DNA of 64,000 nucleotides, from NCBI GenBank assembly GCA_947034895.1, contig OX344763.1, forward strand, positions 51,583,025-51,647,024, in the 5' to 3' direction. Numbering within the stretch: position 1 is the stretch's first letter; each line of letters opens with the position of its first letter. The notes beneath the pieces were generated by a model, which worked only from the letters and a program-made list of their open reading frames with translations, ran no database searches and was not told where the DNA came from. The position numbers and the translations under genes were made by a program. Of the stretch, positions 44,901 to 57,864 are shown piece by piece. The stretch comes from Rhytidiadelphus loreus (lineage: Eukaryota; Streptophyta; Bryopsida; Hypnales; Hylocomiaceae).

Positions 44901-46820
44901 TTTCATCCTGATCTACTTTCACCTGCGGTACCCTTTCCTCCGAAATGGCCAATTTTATTTCCTTCAGATAAGACCTTTCATCTCCTCTATTAGCTGTCCG
45001 TTTGGTTAAAGAAGGAGGTGTACTTGACTTACTTGAGTCATTGATGCCTCGCTGAAAACCCATTGGGAATTTTGACGGCGTCATGGAATGCTTCAGCGTA
45101 CCGGAGACGTTCCTCTCTGTTTCTACGCTATCGCTACCCATTGGTTCGTTATTTGTATCTTCTGAGTTCCGTGGAGGCAAATGTCGTAACTCGCAAGGCT
45201 GTGGTAAAGCACTCATGGGCTTCTGCGTGTCCTTCTGTCCAGCTACAACACTGTTCACTTTCATTGCTTGCGTCTGGCCTTCGGAATTTCCCTCCCTTGC
45301 TTTTAATTGATTCGTTCTATGAGGATGACAGATCCCTCCACTGCTGGAAGGTGTCTTCCTCGACAGAGTTTGAGGTTCCTTCATTTGCTCATTTTGAGGA
45401 AACATTGGCTGCCGTTGCAATATGTCATTAATCGGATGATTTGTGTTCCGCATATCAGACCATGCAGCATTCGAATCGAAGCCTTCCATTGGTCCCCCTT
45501 GAGAATGGATGACACCCATGATGCCTAAGTTCTGAGAAGGTACGACGTATGGTGGAGAGATGCCCTTGTACTGACTGTATGGAAAGTGTGGGAAAAAACC
45601 ATTTCCAAACACATGCTACATCGGGAATCCTGCAAATCCTAACATTGGACCGCAATTCGGCCAAGTTGGTTGCTGTACATATATAACATGCAAGGGCGTA
45701 TGGCAATTGGTTTCCTGTAGTTATAACAAGTTAGTCCATACCAACGCACATATGATTACTATTTTCTACGGATGGTTAACATTGGGATAAGTTTTATGCA
45801 GAAGTACAAGGGGAGAGGTAAAACTTTGAATGTGGCCACATATCCCTTTAGTTGAAGACAATTCTACTGGCATCTCATGACAACAACTTCAGTGCATGAA
45901 TTCACATACCCATTGCGGATTATGTAAGTCCCGTCCTCGTCAAGGATTAAAAAATTAAAAAAATTAAAACATATAGGTGAAGATGACATATGCACTACAA
46001 CTGAATGTGGCATTTGGCAGAGTTCGATACCAGAAAACGGACAACATTTCGACAATGGTTTTGCAATCAAACCATACCAACGGTAATCAAGTCCTCTGCA
46101 TCTTGTTGCGCTCATCATACTAACTACAAGAGTTGAAACTCCATTAATCTATTTCAACGGGACCTACATCGTACGAAAAGTGAAACACGGCATTCATGAA
46201 TGACTGAATACTACAACATTTCCGGAATGTTCTCCTGAAAACTAACCCTCTACGAAGGCAGAACTGTATCTATAGTGACAAAGGTTTTTGATGCAGACGA
46301 TTTCCAAAAGAAATATCCAATGTTAGTTTTCTAATTCACCTGAAAATTATTCAGTTCAGTTCCTCGCATTCCGGGATGATGAACGTCCTGTACGCATGCA
46401 TACAATGTAATTGTCGAAGTCAGAGTGGGCAAAACGTTTCAATGCTACGTTCGCTTACATTCACCTTCCACACTGTGGATAACGAATTCACGTCTCGAAA
46501 TAATGTGTGTTTTTTCAATGATGACCGTCAAATAACTCACATGAGAATTACTACAACCGGCGGTCTCCGTCAAAGCGTATGCAAATCGCCCCTAACACAA
46601 ATAAACAAAATATAAGGTTCACTTCCATCTGTACGTCGTGAATGCTTTCAAATAAAAATTCGGAAATCATTAAATGAAGTTTAGGAAGTGAAAGAAGCAT
46701 TGTTTACATTACCTCTGCATCTCCACAAACTCCTAAGCGTGGTACTTCATCTGCAAAAACCTGCGTTTCCTTCACAATATCTACATCAGACAAGTTCAAC
46801 GACTCTGCACTACAGTCCAT
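41956..46820 (-). pseudogene. Well-spliced gene of unknown family, about 1,080 codons, four in-frame TAGs
   Basis: Exons (minus): 46820-46713 starting ATG (M-D-C-S-A-E-S), 46591-46541, 46387-46340, 45672-44530 (381 codons), 44191-44075, 43905-42688 (406 codons), 42465-42311 and a last exon to TGA 41958-41956. Exons 1 to 6 all have lengths divisible by three with GT/AG borders in phase 0, strong evidence for one gene. The product has a Pro/Gly/Met-rich part, a charged helical part (M-N-A-L-K-L-A-A-H-A...), an unknown 400-residue part with an acidic stretch (D-E-D-L-D-D-Q-S-D-D-E-E) and a Ser/Asp/Lys tail. The only nonsense codons are TAG 45618-45616, 44871-44869, 44601-44599 and 42126-42124. 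No known domain; the fit between exons 7 and 8 is unresolved. Confidence 0.55.
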
Positions 46821-48223
46821 CGCTTCGGCAGTGCTCAAAGGCAATTGCTTACAAGACCTCAGGGGGCAAATAACAGTATTCAAAGTCAGCGAACCAGTGG
46901 TTCACCGTTGAAAAACCACAGTGAGGATGCACACGTCGAACTTTCGGAAGTATGCAAGTTCGTACACGACACTGAAGAAAAAAAGGAAGGAAAATGAAAG
47001 CGGAAAATGATCTCTCCTAAACCAAAAGCCTATCACCACCTCACCGACTCAGCGAGGTCAACATTTACGACTACCTTCCACGTCAGTTTTTTTAAAATAA
47101 CATAGTTTTACTATCTTTTAAATCAAGACAAAACAGAATTTTCTAAAAACAAAAAGGTTATTAATTGCAACCGTCTATTCAATCCCTGGCTTAATCAGTG
47201 AATGTGCATCATACATAAATAGGCTTCATACGCCACTAATTTTTAGCTGAAAACTGCCGATGAAGCACATCTTGGCACCATGATCCGATCCCTAAAATGT
47301 ACTTTCTTTATTCAGAAAAGTGCGTGACAGTCGCTAGTACCCCAATACGACAAATCGAGTAGTTGTACACCGACCTACTTGCTAAGCATTTGACACAAAC
47401 AATTATGGCAATGGAAAAGAAGTCACTTCGTCTACATTCACTGCGCTCTCATTCTACGCCTACTACTGCAGTATTCAATAATCTTTCTGGCTATTCGCAT
47501 GAATGGCACACAAGAAATTCGAATTCCTTTCTTAATTGCATAGGCATGGCATCAACAAATTAAAAAATGCCTCCATTGGAATGACAGTCTCCCATGTAAA
47601 TACAACACCGGAGCTATGAAAATGGAGCTACATTTCCTGAGTCTACAATTTCAACGCTAAGAGAACACTTGAAAACTTACATTAGACAACAAAATAAACA
47701 AGAATTTTGACAACATGTGATCCAAAGGACTGAAACAATCTTGCTTTCGTTACATCTTTTTTCAAACAAACACACTTCTCCAATGACATGGCACGCGCTC
47801 TACGGACTTGGTTACGCCAAATGCAATTCAATAATCCTATCTCACGATGACAATGATTTCAGTACACATAATGCCACACTTTTCAGAGGAAATGGTTGTT
47901 CCTAAATGTGCATATTGAAAAATATAGTGATCTTATTTCAATCAATTACTGCTTACAAATAAACCAACAAAACAAAATCATGGTCCAAGACGTGCACTGC
48001 ATTGCATGCTACTATTGGTCATCAAAAGTGACACACACATTCAACAACACTACTCTGAAATTGAAGTGATAGGTTTCTTTAACAAGTCATTCTTGCAAAT
48101 GTCTACTGCATTCGTCTCTAACATTTCTCAAATGTAATACGACCTATCAGAATTCGCAAAAACGCGTTTTGGGAACAGTCGGTCTACAGAACTTCGGTAG
48201 TGAAAGAATGCTAATTGTAACTA
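46821..48223. other. Intergenic region, probable promoter and leader of the gene at 42-46.8 kb
   Basis: No supported gene. The first 200 bp upstream of ATG 46820 are GC-richer and purine-rich on the plus strand, as expected for a leader. The rest is AT-rich. Confidence 0.4.
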
Positions 48224-51200
48224 CTACCTCTTCGAAATAATAGTTTCAGGCATCTGTCTTTGATTTGAATGCTTCCTTTTGCCAACTTCGGAAGAAGGTG
48301 ATACTTTCTTTGAATCTTCCATCATGCTCTGCAACTTCAAACCCGCGTCTTTAAGCCGGGCATGCATCTCTTCAAAATTATTCGTGCGTGCGACGCGAAT
48401 GCTTTTCGAGTGTTTGTGCAGGCGCTCAGTCCCATGATCGTCATTCTGAAAATAAATACTGCTGTGTCTCTTTATGAATACATTGGAATAACTTAGTATT
48501 TAACTTGAACACTCTTCGTCCACTACGACATTATCAAAAATACTTCACAGAAGGCTTTCACAAATATAGCACTCACTAACTCGCTTCGTGCACATTTGTA
48601 TGCACTATTGGAGGTCGCAAAATGATACGACAGTCATGCGACTGTTATGGCAAATACATTCACTTATCTTCACCGTCATACTTACATCTCACGCATTCAA
48701 AATTCCAATTCACAAAATACAAAAGTGGGACTCACATAAACCAACTGTACCAACAACGACCCATTCTCCGACGAATACAGCTCCTTCAAATCATCATGTT
48801 CTTCCATCAAAACCCTACATGCAAAAAAATACTTCACTAATTACCTACTCATGAGCAACAAAGCATATCTTCTCTAAATATTATTGATCTTTCACTTCAC
48901 CTTCCATGTTGACCACACCTTAGGTTTCTCCAGTCCAAGCCATGGAAAAGTTCTACATATTCTTCCATCGTAGGCCACGTCTGCCTAACTATGTGGTCAT
49001 ATTCTGATCCCCATAGAACATCCTTTTCCTTATGCATCATAGAAACCAGTCGACCTAGCATAGTACAACATCCAGTTAAATATGCAGAGTGAGTGGTTCA
49101 CAAATCATGCGGAAATTTTGGTTTATGTTACAATGAAAAACTCAACAACTCAAGCAGTAGCAGTTTGCGAGTTGTTGATATGGATGTTGACAATTTTACA
49201 TGGATGGGACTTCATCATTAAAGAGAATATCGGGATCCGTCTGAATTTCCATGAAATATAACACAATTATCGTCACTTTTGTTTTGGAAAGTGTGGACTG
49301 CATTCCTAAAAAAATGATTGTCGCTCATCCATTTTACTTGATATGAAACTGCTTCTCGACTTTGTGCACTCTGAATAACTGGCGAAACAGTACAACTTGT
49401 AGCCTTCCCATAAATCCTTTGACCTGTTGCACATCATTACATATCAATGCACACATACTCAAGTCTTCATCTAATGTTTGAAAAAAAGCGACGGCCTGAC
49501 AACGATGTATGAAGTGCATAGTAGGTTACTTCTCTCATTACATAAGAAATGGAGTCAGTACCCGAAGTTCTCTTCATCCAGCATGATCTTCCCTTTCAAT
49601 GTCAAAATTTTCATTTTGTCAAGTCGCCCGTTTCTGACAACCTCAACAGACGGCCTCATGAACCTATTCGATGGAAATATTTATGAAAACATAAGTAACA
49701 TTCACTACCACATTTGCAAATCTTACCTACAATTTTCAATATGTTCCACGAAATAATTAGAAAGAACAGAAGCTCAGACAATGCATGACCAAGAACGGAC
49801 TGACATTCATTAAAATTAGGACTACATGGAGTATCTGAATAACATGAACAGCAAAAAAATGTCGTTGTGGGACGTACGCTACATGAAAAAAAAATTGGCA
49901 TCATCACGCTCTTCAGTTGGCAATACAATCGAATACAATCGTTCTACAGAATTCCGAAGTGTATGCCAATTTCATATCTAAAGACTATACATGCCTACTA
50001 CACTACTTTCTATTCATGGGATCACTTGTATTTTGCAAGCTAAATTAATAGTGAGTCATCATTTAAATGTACTACTCCAATGCTTACTAGAACTTAATGC
50101 ACGAGACTGCCTTTTTTTTTCCAGAGAGTAAAGGAAACCTTCTGATGACTCTTAGGAAGTGTACTTCATCAACACACATTGCCAGTCAGAAATTGCGAAT
50201 CAGGCAGAGAACTACTTCGTACAAACATTAAGGTCTTACCGGAAATTCAAGGTCATTCAACTACCAACATTTTTGTAAGGAACGAGTCACGGCGTGAGCC
50301 CCACATTGAAATTGAATAAAGTTACTAAATATTGGCTGCCGAAGTTGCCTTCCACGTACCTTCAATGGCAATGGCGAAAGTATGCTTGGAATAAACATTC
50401 TGCCGGACCTCCGAATTGAACGTCCCTTTTACTATTTCTCATTCTCCAGTAATGTCCACTTCTTTCAAATATGCATGTACATCCACTAGAATAGAAACTA
50501 TACAAAATTAGTCTTCACTGACATTGCTACAAAAATGGCGTACGAAGGAATTTCCCTCGAATTTGTATTCACTTCTACATATGAGAAATGCAGTAAAAGT
50601 TATAATGTGAACAACGTATTTTTCGTAATATAATAAATGAAGCCGCCTAAAACAAAAAGATCATCTACAGCCGACTCCACTTTTGACGTCTTCCATTCAC
50701 TTGCGCGAGATTCATGGACAACTGCGATATTGTCTAATTATTCTTTGTACAACTAATGCACTTCATCCCTTTTTTGAACTACTTCATAAATATGGAAGTC
50801 AAACATTAAATGAAATGAATATGACAAATTTAAAATTAAACACTACAGCATATTAGTGGTTAATCCGATCCTAAGATTAGTATTGGCTGTGTTACACCTG
50901 TACTATAAGTAGGTGGAGAAAACGTAAATCCCTCTTCTACGGGTTCTTTGTACGTGCAACTCGGAGACAGATATGACGATTTCATGTAGTTCTGAAAAAA
51001 TTCCGTAGAAATAATTGACGCGACTGTTAATTATTTGGGAATGCATGTACTCATATGGTTTCCAGTTTAGGTGCAGAACAAGAATTTTGAAAATAAAAAA
51101 TTTCACAATAGTGACACCGAACTCAATGTAAGAAGGCAACTGCAAACTTACTAATGCTTCATTTCCCGATTTACTGAGTACCTCAAAAAAAAAATGTTCC

Positions 51201-53497
51201 ACATTCACTATAGGACACGACATCAATAAGGAATTTCCCATTTCAGTGATTCTGAACTACGCTTCAAATTGAACAATGAAGTACATATGTAATCACAATA
51301 AAGTCTGAGGTTCAATTTTACTTTACCAAAAATCCTATGAATTCATTCTTACAGACGGTCAGAATTTGTAGGACTTATTACAATGCATTTCGAATTTACA
51401 CCTATACATGGTCACACTTTTCTTACACCCTTCGGCACATACATATATACTTCTATACGTTAATGGATTGTTCTCACGTTTTCTTTAATACGTTCTTTAG
51501 CAAAAAAATTGGGAAACTTTCAACCAACGAATTATTGTAATGCAAAACCGTTCATTTTTAGTAGTAATGAACGGTTTCCTCATATACATGTCAAAAATTC
51601 ACCATACGGTAAGTACATTACAGTCATACATCAAAAAACAAGTACTCAAAGTCAACTGTTCAACTGGTTTCCTGCGTTCCATCACATTTGTGGTTTGTCT
51701 GATTGTATTCTTTTTTTTTTTAAATAAAAAAAAAAAGGCTCCCTCTGTTTCGAATAAAACTTCCAAACTGTATTCGTGGCTGTTGACCTCTTCAATTGAC
51801 GCGTTCAGAACTTCGACTTTGCACTTGCACCTACAAAAGGAATTTAAGTAATTGTGAGCGTGCTTTGTTAATTTTAGTAATTGTCAGATGCAGCAAAAAC
51901 GACAAACAGAACGTGTAGTGGCATGCCAAATACTGTTACTTTTGAATGCAACACTTATGATGCTTAGAAATACAGCACATGAAAAAATTTATGGAGACAT
52001 ATGCAGTATGTGCACTAAAGTCAGTTTGCCATGTATACCTTCTTTTTCCATGTTCTGTCCCAATTTCGATGTGTACGCATTCACGTGGATCTCTTCTTCT
52101 GCCTTCAAGTCCGCTGCGTTCTGTCGTCGTCTGTCTACAAAAAAATCCTGTTTTTCAATACAATTATAAGAGGGCCCACGTCTAGTACCAATTTCTTTAC
52201 TCGCATCGCCGATCATATTGTCGTGGGCATCTCGTAGGAATTGCGTTTGGCACATGAGCTCCAGCATGCGTATCCTGCAAGTGGAGTGAAACATAATCTT
52301 GTTGAAGATTATCATATCGGAGCTGAATCTTCCACCAACTCTGTAATCAACAACAATGCGGTGGTCGTTGCACCAAAATGCAAGTACTGCTGCGAAAATG
52401 CTGGCGCGGAAACATACAGGATCCTTATGAAATTTGTATTCCTTAGAAAAATGAGAGTAACTGTCGCTGCACATCTGCGGTGTATCCAAGTTCTCCTTGA
52501 TGACGGGCCAGTTGTACCAGACGGAGTCCAACTCTGCATCTGAAACCCAAGAATACCGTCGCGGGCAAGGGTAGTAGTCCTCATGTAAGCACACTAACGT
52601 CGGTGGAAGTAATAAACGCCTCAGGTAGTTTCTTTTTTGAAACTTCCCCAGTGGGACCAACGGATTACGATCAACATGATTGTGATCCTTCTCTATCCAC
52701 GCCATAGCTCCCATGTGGGAAAAGAAGCATCTCTACTGCTTGAAAACAAATTAGCCCATTTGCCCAGGTAGTGTTGGTCTAAAGTGTGCATGGTATTCGG
52801 AGCAGGAAGCATCCACGAAACCAAATTCTCTGTTGTCCCCGGCAGTTGCTCCACCTCCTTGCCTAAATGCGGTCTCCTGAAAATGAGTTCTGCATCTAGG
52901 TTGACCGCATAAAAGTTGTTCATGTTTTTGGCACTCAACTTGACTTGCAACCAAGTCTTAGCGGCTTGATATGACCTCACATACGCCGCCAGATGAACGT
53001 CAACCGAGGAGCCTGCACTTGTCCGTTCCTGGCAATTCTTCACCAACTGAGTCATCCATGAATACGATCCGAATTCGTTATGCAACTGCGCCAGACGCTG
53101 CTGCATCTCACTCAACGGACTCATGGACTTCTGAGATGGAACGCAATCCCAATTGCAGAGATTCTCCTGTAACCCGGAACTCAACCACTTGCCTTCTACA
53201 TTTCTCTCCAATGTGCCGCGAATATTGAAGTTCTCATTTTGAATAGCAAGCCTGCATTCCAAGTGGGCGTAGTACAACAAAATTCTTGCGCCATAGTCAG
53301 CAACCAGCAAGTATGCTGCACACGGATCCACAAGAAATAAATCGCCGCGTGCCAAAATTTCCGTTAGAAGATTTTCACTTCCGATGAAACAAGCCTTGTT
53401 CCAAAGAAATTCGAATCACATAGGATTCACGTACTCCTTGTGCACCAAACCAATCTGAAGAAGGAAGACGTCTCTTTCCCACACATACGCTTCCTCA
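48224..53497 (-). pseudogene. Multi-exon gene of unknown family, 5' end truncated
   Basis: Exons (minus): 53497-52039, 51830-51739, 51207-51152, 50991-50898, 49663-49562, 49495-49338, 49054-48919 and 48445-48224 (end TAG). Borders such as GCATTA/GTAAGT (51152), TTTTTTCAG/AAC (50991) and TATCAA/GTAAAA (49338) are convincing. The first exon encodes about 490 residues (R-D-V-F-L-L-Q-I-G..., F-L-V-D-P-C-A-A-Y, later C-F-R-A-S-I-F-A-A-V) with TGA near 53430 and a frame shift near 52700. No domain is recognised. Coding signal stops exactly at the inverted duplication 53467-53524, so the gene has lost its start. The last exon is Lys/Ser rich. It lies in tandem with the 42-46.8 kb gene and shares its style of short exons. 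Confidence 0.5.
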
Positions 53498-53524
53498 AGA
53501 CTACGTGTGTGGGAAAGAGACGTC
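53467..53524. repeat. Perfect 19-bp inverted repeat with 20-nt loop
   Basis: GACGTCTCTTTCCCACACA at 53467-53485 is repeated in reverse complement at 53506-53524. The left arm is coding sequence of the minus-strand gene (Y-V-W-E-R-D-V), so the right arm is an inverted duplication of it and marks a rearrangement breakpoint. Just outside, a 29-bp unit (CATAACTTTCATACATTAAA...) is duplicated at about 53552 and 53601. Confidence 0.85.
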
Positions 53525-54779
53525 GTGTTCCCACTCTTATATGCAATTTTTCATAACTTTCATACATTAAAATTGGGAAAGACTACGTGTTCATAACTTT
53601 CATAACTTTCATACATTAAAATTGGGAAAAAACTTCAATATATAAAAGAGAACCTACATATTTGTGAATACCATATTCATTTTTTAATGTATACCTTTTC
53701 ACTTCAAAATTTGGCACATTTACAATTGGACATGAATATTTATATAGTATGAATTCACTAAATAGGAAAGAAATACAAATCCAATTTAATTTTAAAAAAA
53801 TTATTTGCAAGTTATTTGAAATTGAAGTGATGGACATAATTTTTATGGCCGCTTGCATAATTGAAATATTATATTGTACTGAGTGTGAATTCTTATTATA
53901 AGGCAAGCTATATCTAACATCCACATTTATAGATAAGAAAATATGTTACAAACTTCAACGGGCTCTTCTATATACAAATTAAATGATTTAATAAATAAAG
54001 TACCAAAGTACATAATTTCTAAGAACATTACTAAAGTTATAACTTCTATGAACAAAAAGATATTGTAATTGGCATCCTATATGAAAAGAAAACCAAAAAA
54101 TTTGTAACACAACTGAAGAGATTCAAAAACATGTTACAATAAAACATAATTGTCACTTAACTGTACACTTTCAACAATTTCCATTCCACTTCAATACAAT
54201 GGGTTCCCCACTTGTTCAAAAAAAAAAAAAAAACATGTTCCATTCACATTTCCACTAATGAAGTATTACCGCATGGAATACAAAAAAGCGCTTTCGCATG
54301 CACAGTTCGGATAGTCATGCAAATGATTCCGTAATGACTGGAATCATATAGCATATTAGTAGTGTCTGAAAAAACTGTAACTCAAAAGTTCTGTTGGCCT
54401 CCTAATATTCAGAAAATGAGGTATGCATGTCGGAAATGGGATTGTCAACAATCAAAATCTCAAGAAAGCAAGCTCGCATCGTCCAAAAATATTGAAAAAA
54501 GAGTTTGTACATTGCCATTTTGGACTACCCGAACTTCTGGATTGCGATCTATATATCACCATAGCTTTCTTGGGAAAAAGTAATAATGTAAATTCATTTT
54601 CAAAATCGAATGGTGGATGCAACAGATCTCTTCTTTCAATCCTATTTGAAACTTACATTCCTAAGTGCTCTCTTTCTAAATTGAGTTTCCTGGAAAAAGA
54701 GGAGTGGAACTATTGGTAGACAAATTTCCTCATCATGCATGCGGGTGCTTTTTTGTCAAGCAAGAGCATTGTCTTGGCT
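53525..54779. other. AT-rich non-coding stretch
   Basis: Beyond the 29-bp direct repeats near 53550-53628 and a poly-A run at about 54220, no feature is supported; short frames here have low-complexity composition. Confidence 0.45.
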
Positions 54780-55025
54780 TCAACAAATAGATACAACGAA
54801 ACGTGAATTCCTGACTAGGGTAAATGACAGGCTGTCTCCTTGCATTGCGCCGCAGCTTCTGAAGACGTCTCTCCAGCCTCTAGAGAACAAGACTTTCGAG
54901 ACTCCAGTACGACTGACTTCAACATATACTCCCACACGCCAGAGCATATCGTCTCCTTCTTTGCTCATGGTGACCTCTTCTTCAAGACGCTGTCCATGCG
55001 AATGCACAAACCAAGCAAGCAACGT
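54780..55025 (-). CDS. Exon encoding the C-terminal half of a B3 DNA-binding domain
   Basis: The exon starts after GAATGTTCAG (acceptor, exon base 55025) and ends at TGA 54782-54780. The product reads F-V-H-S-H-G-Q-R-L-E-E-E-V, M-L-W-R-V, S-R-G-W-R-D-V-F, M-Q-G-D-S-L-S-F-T-L and F-V-V-S-I. This is the pattern of REM-type plant B3 domains: the loop before W-x-V, then G-W-x-x-F, then G-D-x-x-x-F and a final beta strand. B3 proteins are plant transcription factors. The N-terminal half of the fold should lie in an upstream exon, which I could not identify, so the copy is partial or the exon is distant. Confidence 0.6.
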   Translation of the reverse strand, partial: TLLAWFVHSHGQRLEEEVTMSKEGDDMLWRVGVYVEVSRTGVSKVLFSRGWRDVFRSCGAMQGDSLSFTLVRNSRFVVSIC

Positions 55026-55266
55026 CTGAACATTCACAAAAACGTTCTTAGTAAGAGTAGAAACAAGTTTGTGAAATGGAAGTGAGATTATGAGGCACTG
55101 ATGAAATCGCATATCGCACATCAACTGGTGCTTCATTACCGAACTCGTTCCTGAAGGGTCCAAATTAGATAGGCATTGGAACTTTTGTTCACGATATTTC
55201 AACAAAGTTTTGTAACCTCATGAAAAGAGCAGTGGGAATATGAATTCAATAAACTCGTCTAGAATA

Positions 55267-56020
55267 TTACACTCCATTGAAGGGATTGAATTCATTTTCA
55301 TTTTGTAAAACAGTAGTCACTAAAGTTGAATTAATGTACCTACATGTGCTTAAGTCCACAAATACATAGAAACATATGAGAATATCGTAAGTCATTTTCA
55401 TGACAACATCTATTTCACCGGTTGCAGAAACTAAGCGAATACACTGACCAGACGTGCGTATGTCGTCTTCTTCACAGTCCGGGAAAAAAACATGACGTAG
55501 CCTCCAGCGCTTTCGTCCATAGGTGCCGTAGTCGTTGCCATTTTCGATTTCCATGACTGATCGAAGCAGTGTTTCTACTATGGGTATGTTTGAGCGGTTC
55601 ACAGTAATGAAGAGAAGCGTGAAATTTTTAGACGGAGACGACGTAGTAAAAGAGGAATTCGGCGGGTTTGGTAAATAAGACTGAATTCAAAATGCACTAG
55701 CCTAAATTAGAGTACAATAATGGTGTTGCATTATGGGCATTCAGTGGAATGAAATCATTCGTAATCATACTTCCTAAGAAGCAGCAGTACGAATTGCGGT
55801 CTTATGCACTTCATTCATTATCCAGGCATATAAAGGCAGCTCGTTGCACTTCTGGTGGTACCGTCCCATAAGTATGAATGATTCCATTCATTCGTGAGAA
55901 ACGTCTACAGTACTTGCCGTCCATAGCCGGAATTTGTGTGGGTGGATTGTATAAAATAAATGAACCCGGAATGAGTTGACACCTAAAGGAACAAGTCGTT
56001 TCCTCTTCTGAGTAAGACAA
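55267..56020 (-). CDS. Two possible exons upstream of the B3 exon
   Basis: 56020-55811 encodes 69 residues (S-E-E-E-T-T-C-S-F-R... to C-L-D-N-E) with good codon balance. 55602-55267 has an acceptor-like ACCCATAG near its start and a plausible coding part, R-H-V-F-F-P-D-C-E-E-D-D-I-R-T-S-G. They may belong to the B3-containing gene, but no splice chain could be completed. Function unknown. Confidence 0.3.
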
Positions 56021-56674
56021 TAAATTCTAGGGACCTAACTACAATTGAAATTTATGTTTTGTGTTTGTGTAATTCGAAGAATATAAGGAAGCATTCGGAT
56101 GAATGATAAAAAATTATTTTGGAAATTCATTGAGTATTTTGGAAAAAATTTTGTAGCCCTCACCAATGTATTTTGTATGCACAGAATTTCGTCAATTGGC
56201 TAGTTCAAAATGATGTTGCGTATTTCTTGTTAAGTGAATTTTAATTTCGGAGGTTTGAAAGGGCCATATTACAGCTGCATTTAAAAACAAATAGGAAAAT
56301 ATTACCTATATATTACCTACACTAAATAGTTAAATTAGGTTGCCTTAACAATTAGGTTGCCTTACTTCAAGAAAATCACTTTACAAGCCAACCAATCAAC
56401 AAATATGTTTCCTGTTTTTATCTGTTTGTACACATAGAGGTTCATAAGTCTTACATGCATAAATTTTTAATTCAAAAAACTAGTACATTATTGTAAAGAA
56501 ACAATACATATTTATATAGTATAGAATGTCGAGAAATTAGTGTGGAGCAACCTAATTTCACTATTTAATGTAGTTATCATGTAAATATCAGCAAGTGTCA
56601 CCTAAGTATCACATGAGTATTGAAGAAACAACTGGCTGTTCATCCGAAATGAATAACAAGTCAGTGGTCCTCTA

Positions 56675-56984
56675 TACACATTTTATAGCACCTGATGGAT
56701 ACACATTTTACAGCACCTGATGGATACACATTTTACAGCACCTAAAATGTTATGTCATAAGAACGGATATTTCGTTAAAATGGCGGTCTTATTAAGGCAT
56801 TTTTTCTTTCATTTTCTAAGACTTGTATAGATTTCAACCACATGGTCTAAAATATAAGACTACTTTACATGTCAGATCACATGGTCTAAAGTGTAGGACT
56901 AGTTTACATTTCAAAGAACATGGTCTGAACTTGAAAGTGCCTAGTCTGTGGAATACTGTCATTTCAACGAAATATCCGTTTAAG
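56675..56984. repeat. 25-bp tandem array (x3) and an adjacent foldback with 39-bp repeats
   Basis: TACACATTTTACAGCACCTG units start at 56675, 56700 and 56725. Next to them AACGGATATTTCGTTAAAAT (from 56761) pairs with ATTTCAACGAAATATCCGTT (to 56981), a roughly 22-bp terminal inverted repeat enclosing about 180 bp. Inside, CACATGGTCTAAA units repeat with a 39-bp period at 56839, 56878 and 56917. Confidence 0.75.
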
Positions 56985-57293
56985 CGAAAACTACATTTAC
57001 GGAATGTCTTTACAGTGCCCTTGTAATGTCATAAGAATATTTTAACAATTCATTCGGAATGTCTGAAGCGTATTTCTGGAATGTCTTTAGAATGCACCTT
57101 CTTTAACGCATTCCAATGATAGACTGTGAATAATGACGCATGTCCACTGCTGGTGATACTATAATTATGCCGCTTCATTGCAGACCATATTTTTGGGAAA
57201 CTTATATGTACATTAACCATTTTTGAAGTTGTATTGGGTCAATGGTAGCCTTGCAATGTTTTTGGTTGCCCAAGTTCAAGTGGGAATCAAGAA

Positions 57294-57359
57294 ATAAAAA
57301 AATAAAAAAAAATAAAAAAATAAAAAAATAAAAATAAAAATAAAAATAAAAATAAAAAA
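57294..57359 (+). repeat. A-rich microsatellite, (AAAAT)n-like
   Basis: AAATAAAAAA and AAAATAAAAA units over about 66 bp. The minus-strand frame across it (F-Y-F-Y...) is an artefact. Confidence 0.9.
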
Positions 57360-57636
57360 GCTCAAGTCGGAACATGCGTTTTTTGCATTTTGACAAAAAG
57401 CATGACTTAGAGAAATCGATGTAAACTTTCCATTTTTTTTCATTTGATTGAAGTATGAACAAATATGTATTCTTCATATTTTTAATTATGTTTGATCAAT
57501 AGGGATTGCATCTTGTAGCTGGCGGAATACAATTTGTAGTTCACTTGAATTTGGGAAGAAAATGGATTAACAACATCTTGTAAGACACACAGTAGAATTG
57601 AATTACATAGAGACTGTTTGCATTTTGTCGGGTTCC

Positions 57637-57864
57637 TTAACCCCTTGACGCCTCAATCCTTTTTCTGAGTTTGACACATTTTTGCTTATATCTTTATATA
57701 GTAATACCATTTACCAAAATGTCATGAAATTGGGCATAAAAGGAGGTTGTCTTTTCAAGATTAAAGCTTTACATTGGACGAATGAGAAGGTCGTTGGATG
57801 AAACAGCGCTTGCAAGCCCTCTCTTCATCGTCCAGAATATGGACGTCGGAGCGCTTAAGGGGTA
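57637..57864. mobile_element. Short piggyBac-like MITE related to 23472-24404
   Basis: TTAA 57637-57640 is followed by CCCCTTGACGCCTCA; the right end reads GGAGCGCTTAAGGGG followed by TAAG in place of TTAA. The interior holds AAAATGTCATGAAATTGG, the reverse complement of a phrase in the larger element. A short internal deletion derivative of the same family is likely. Confidence 0.55.

Noticed and set aside
57202..57477. Minus-strand frame F-Y-F-Y-F-Y
   Set aside because: Product of the AAAAT microsatellite.
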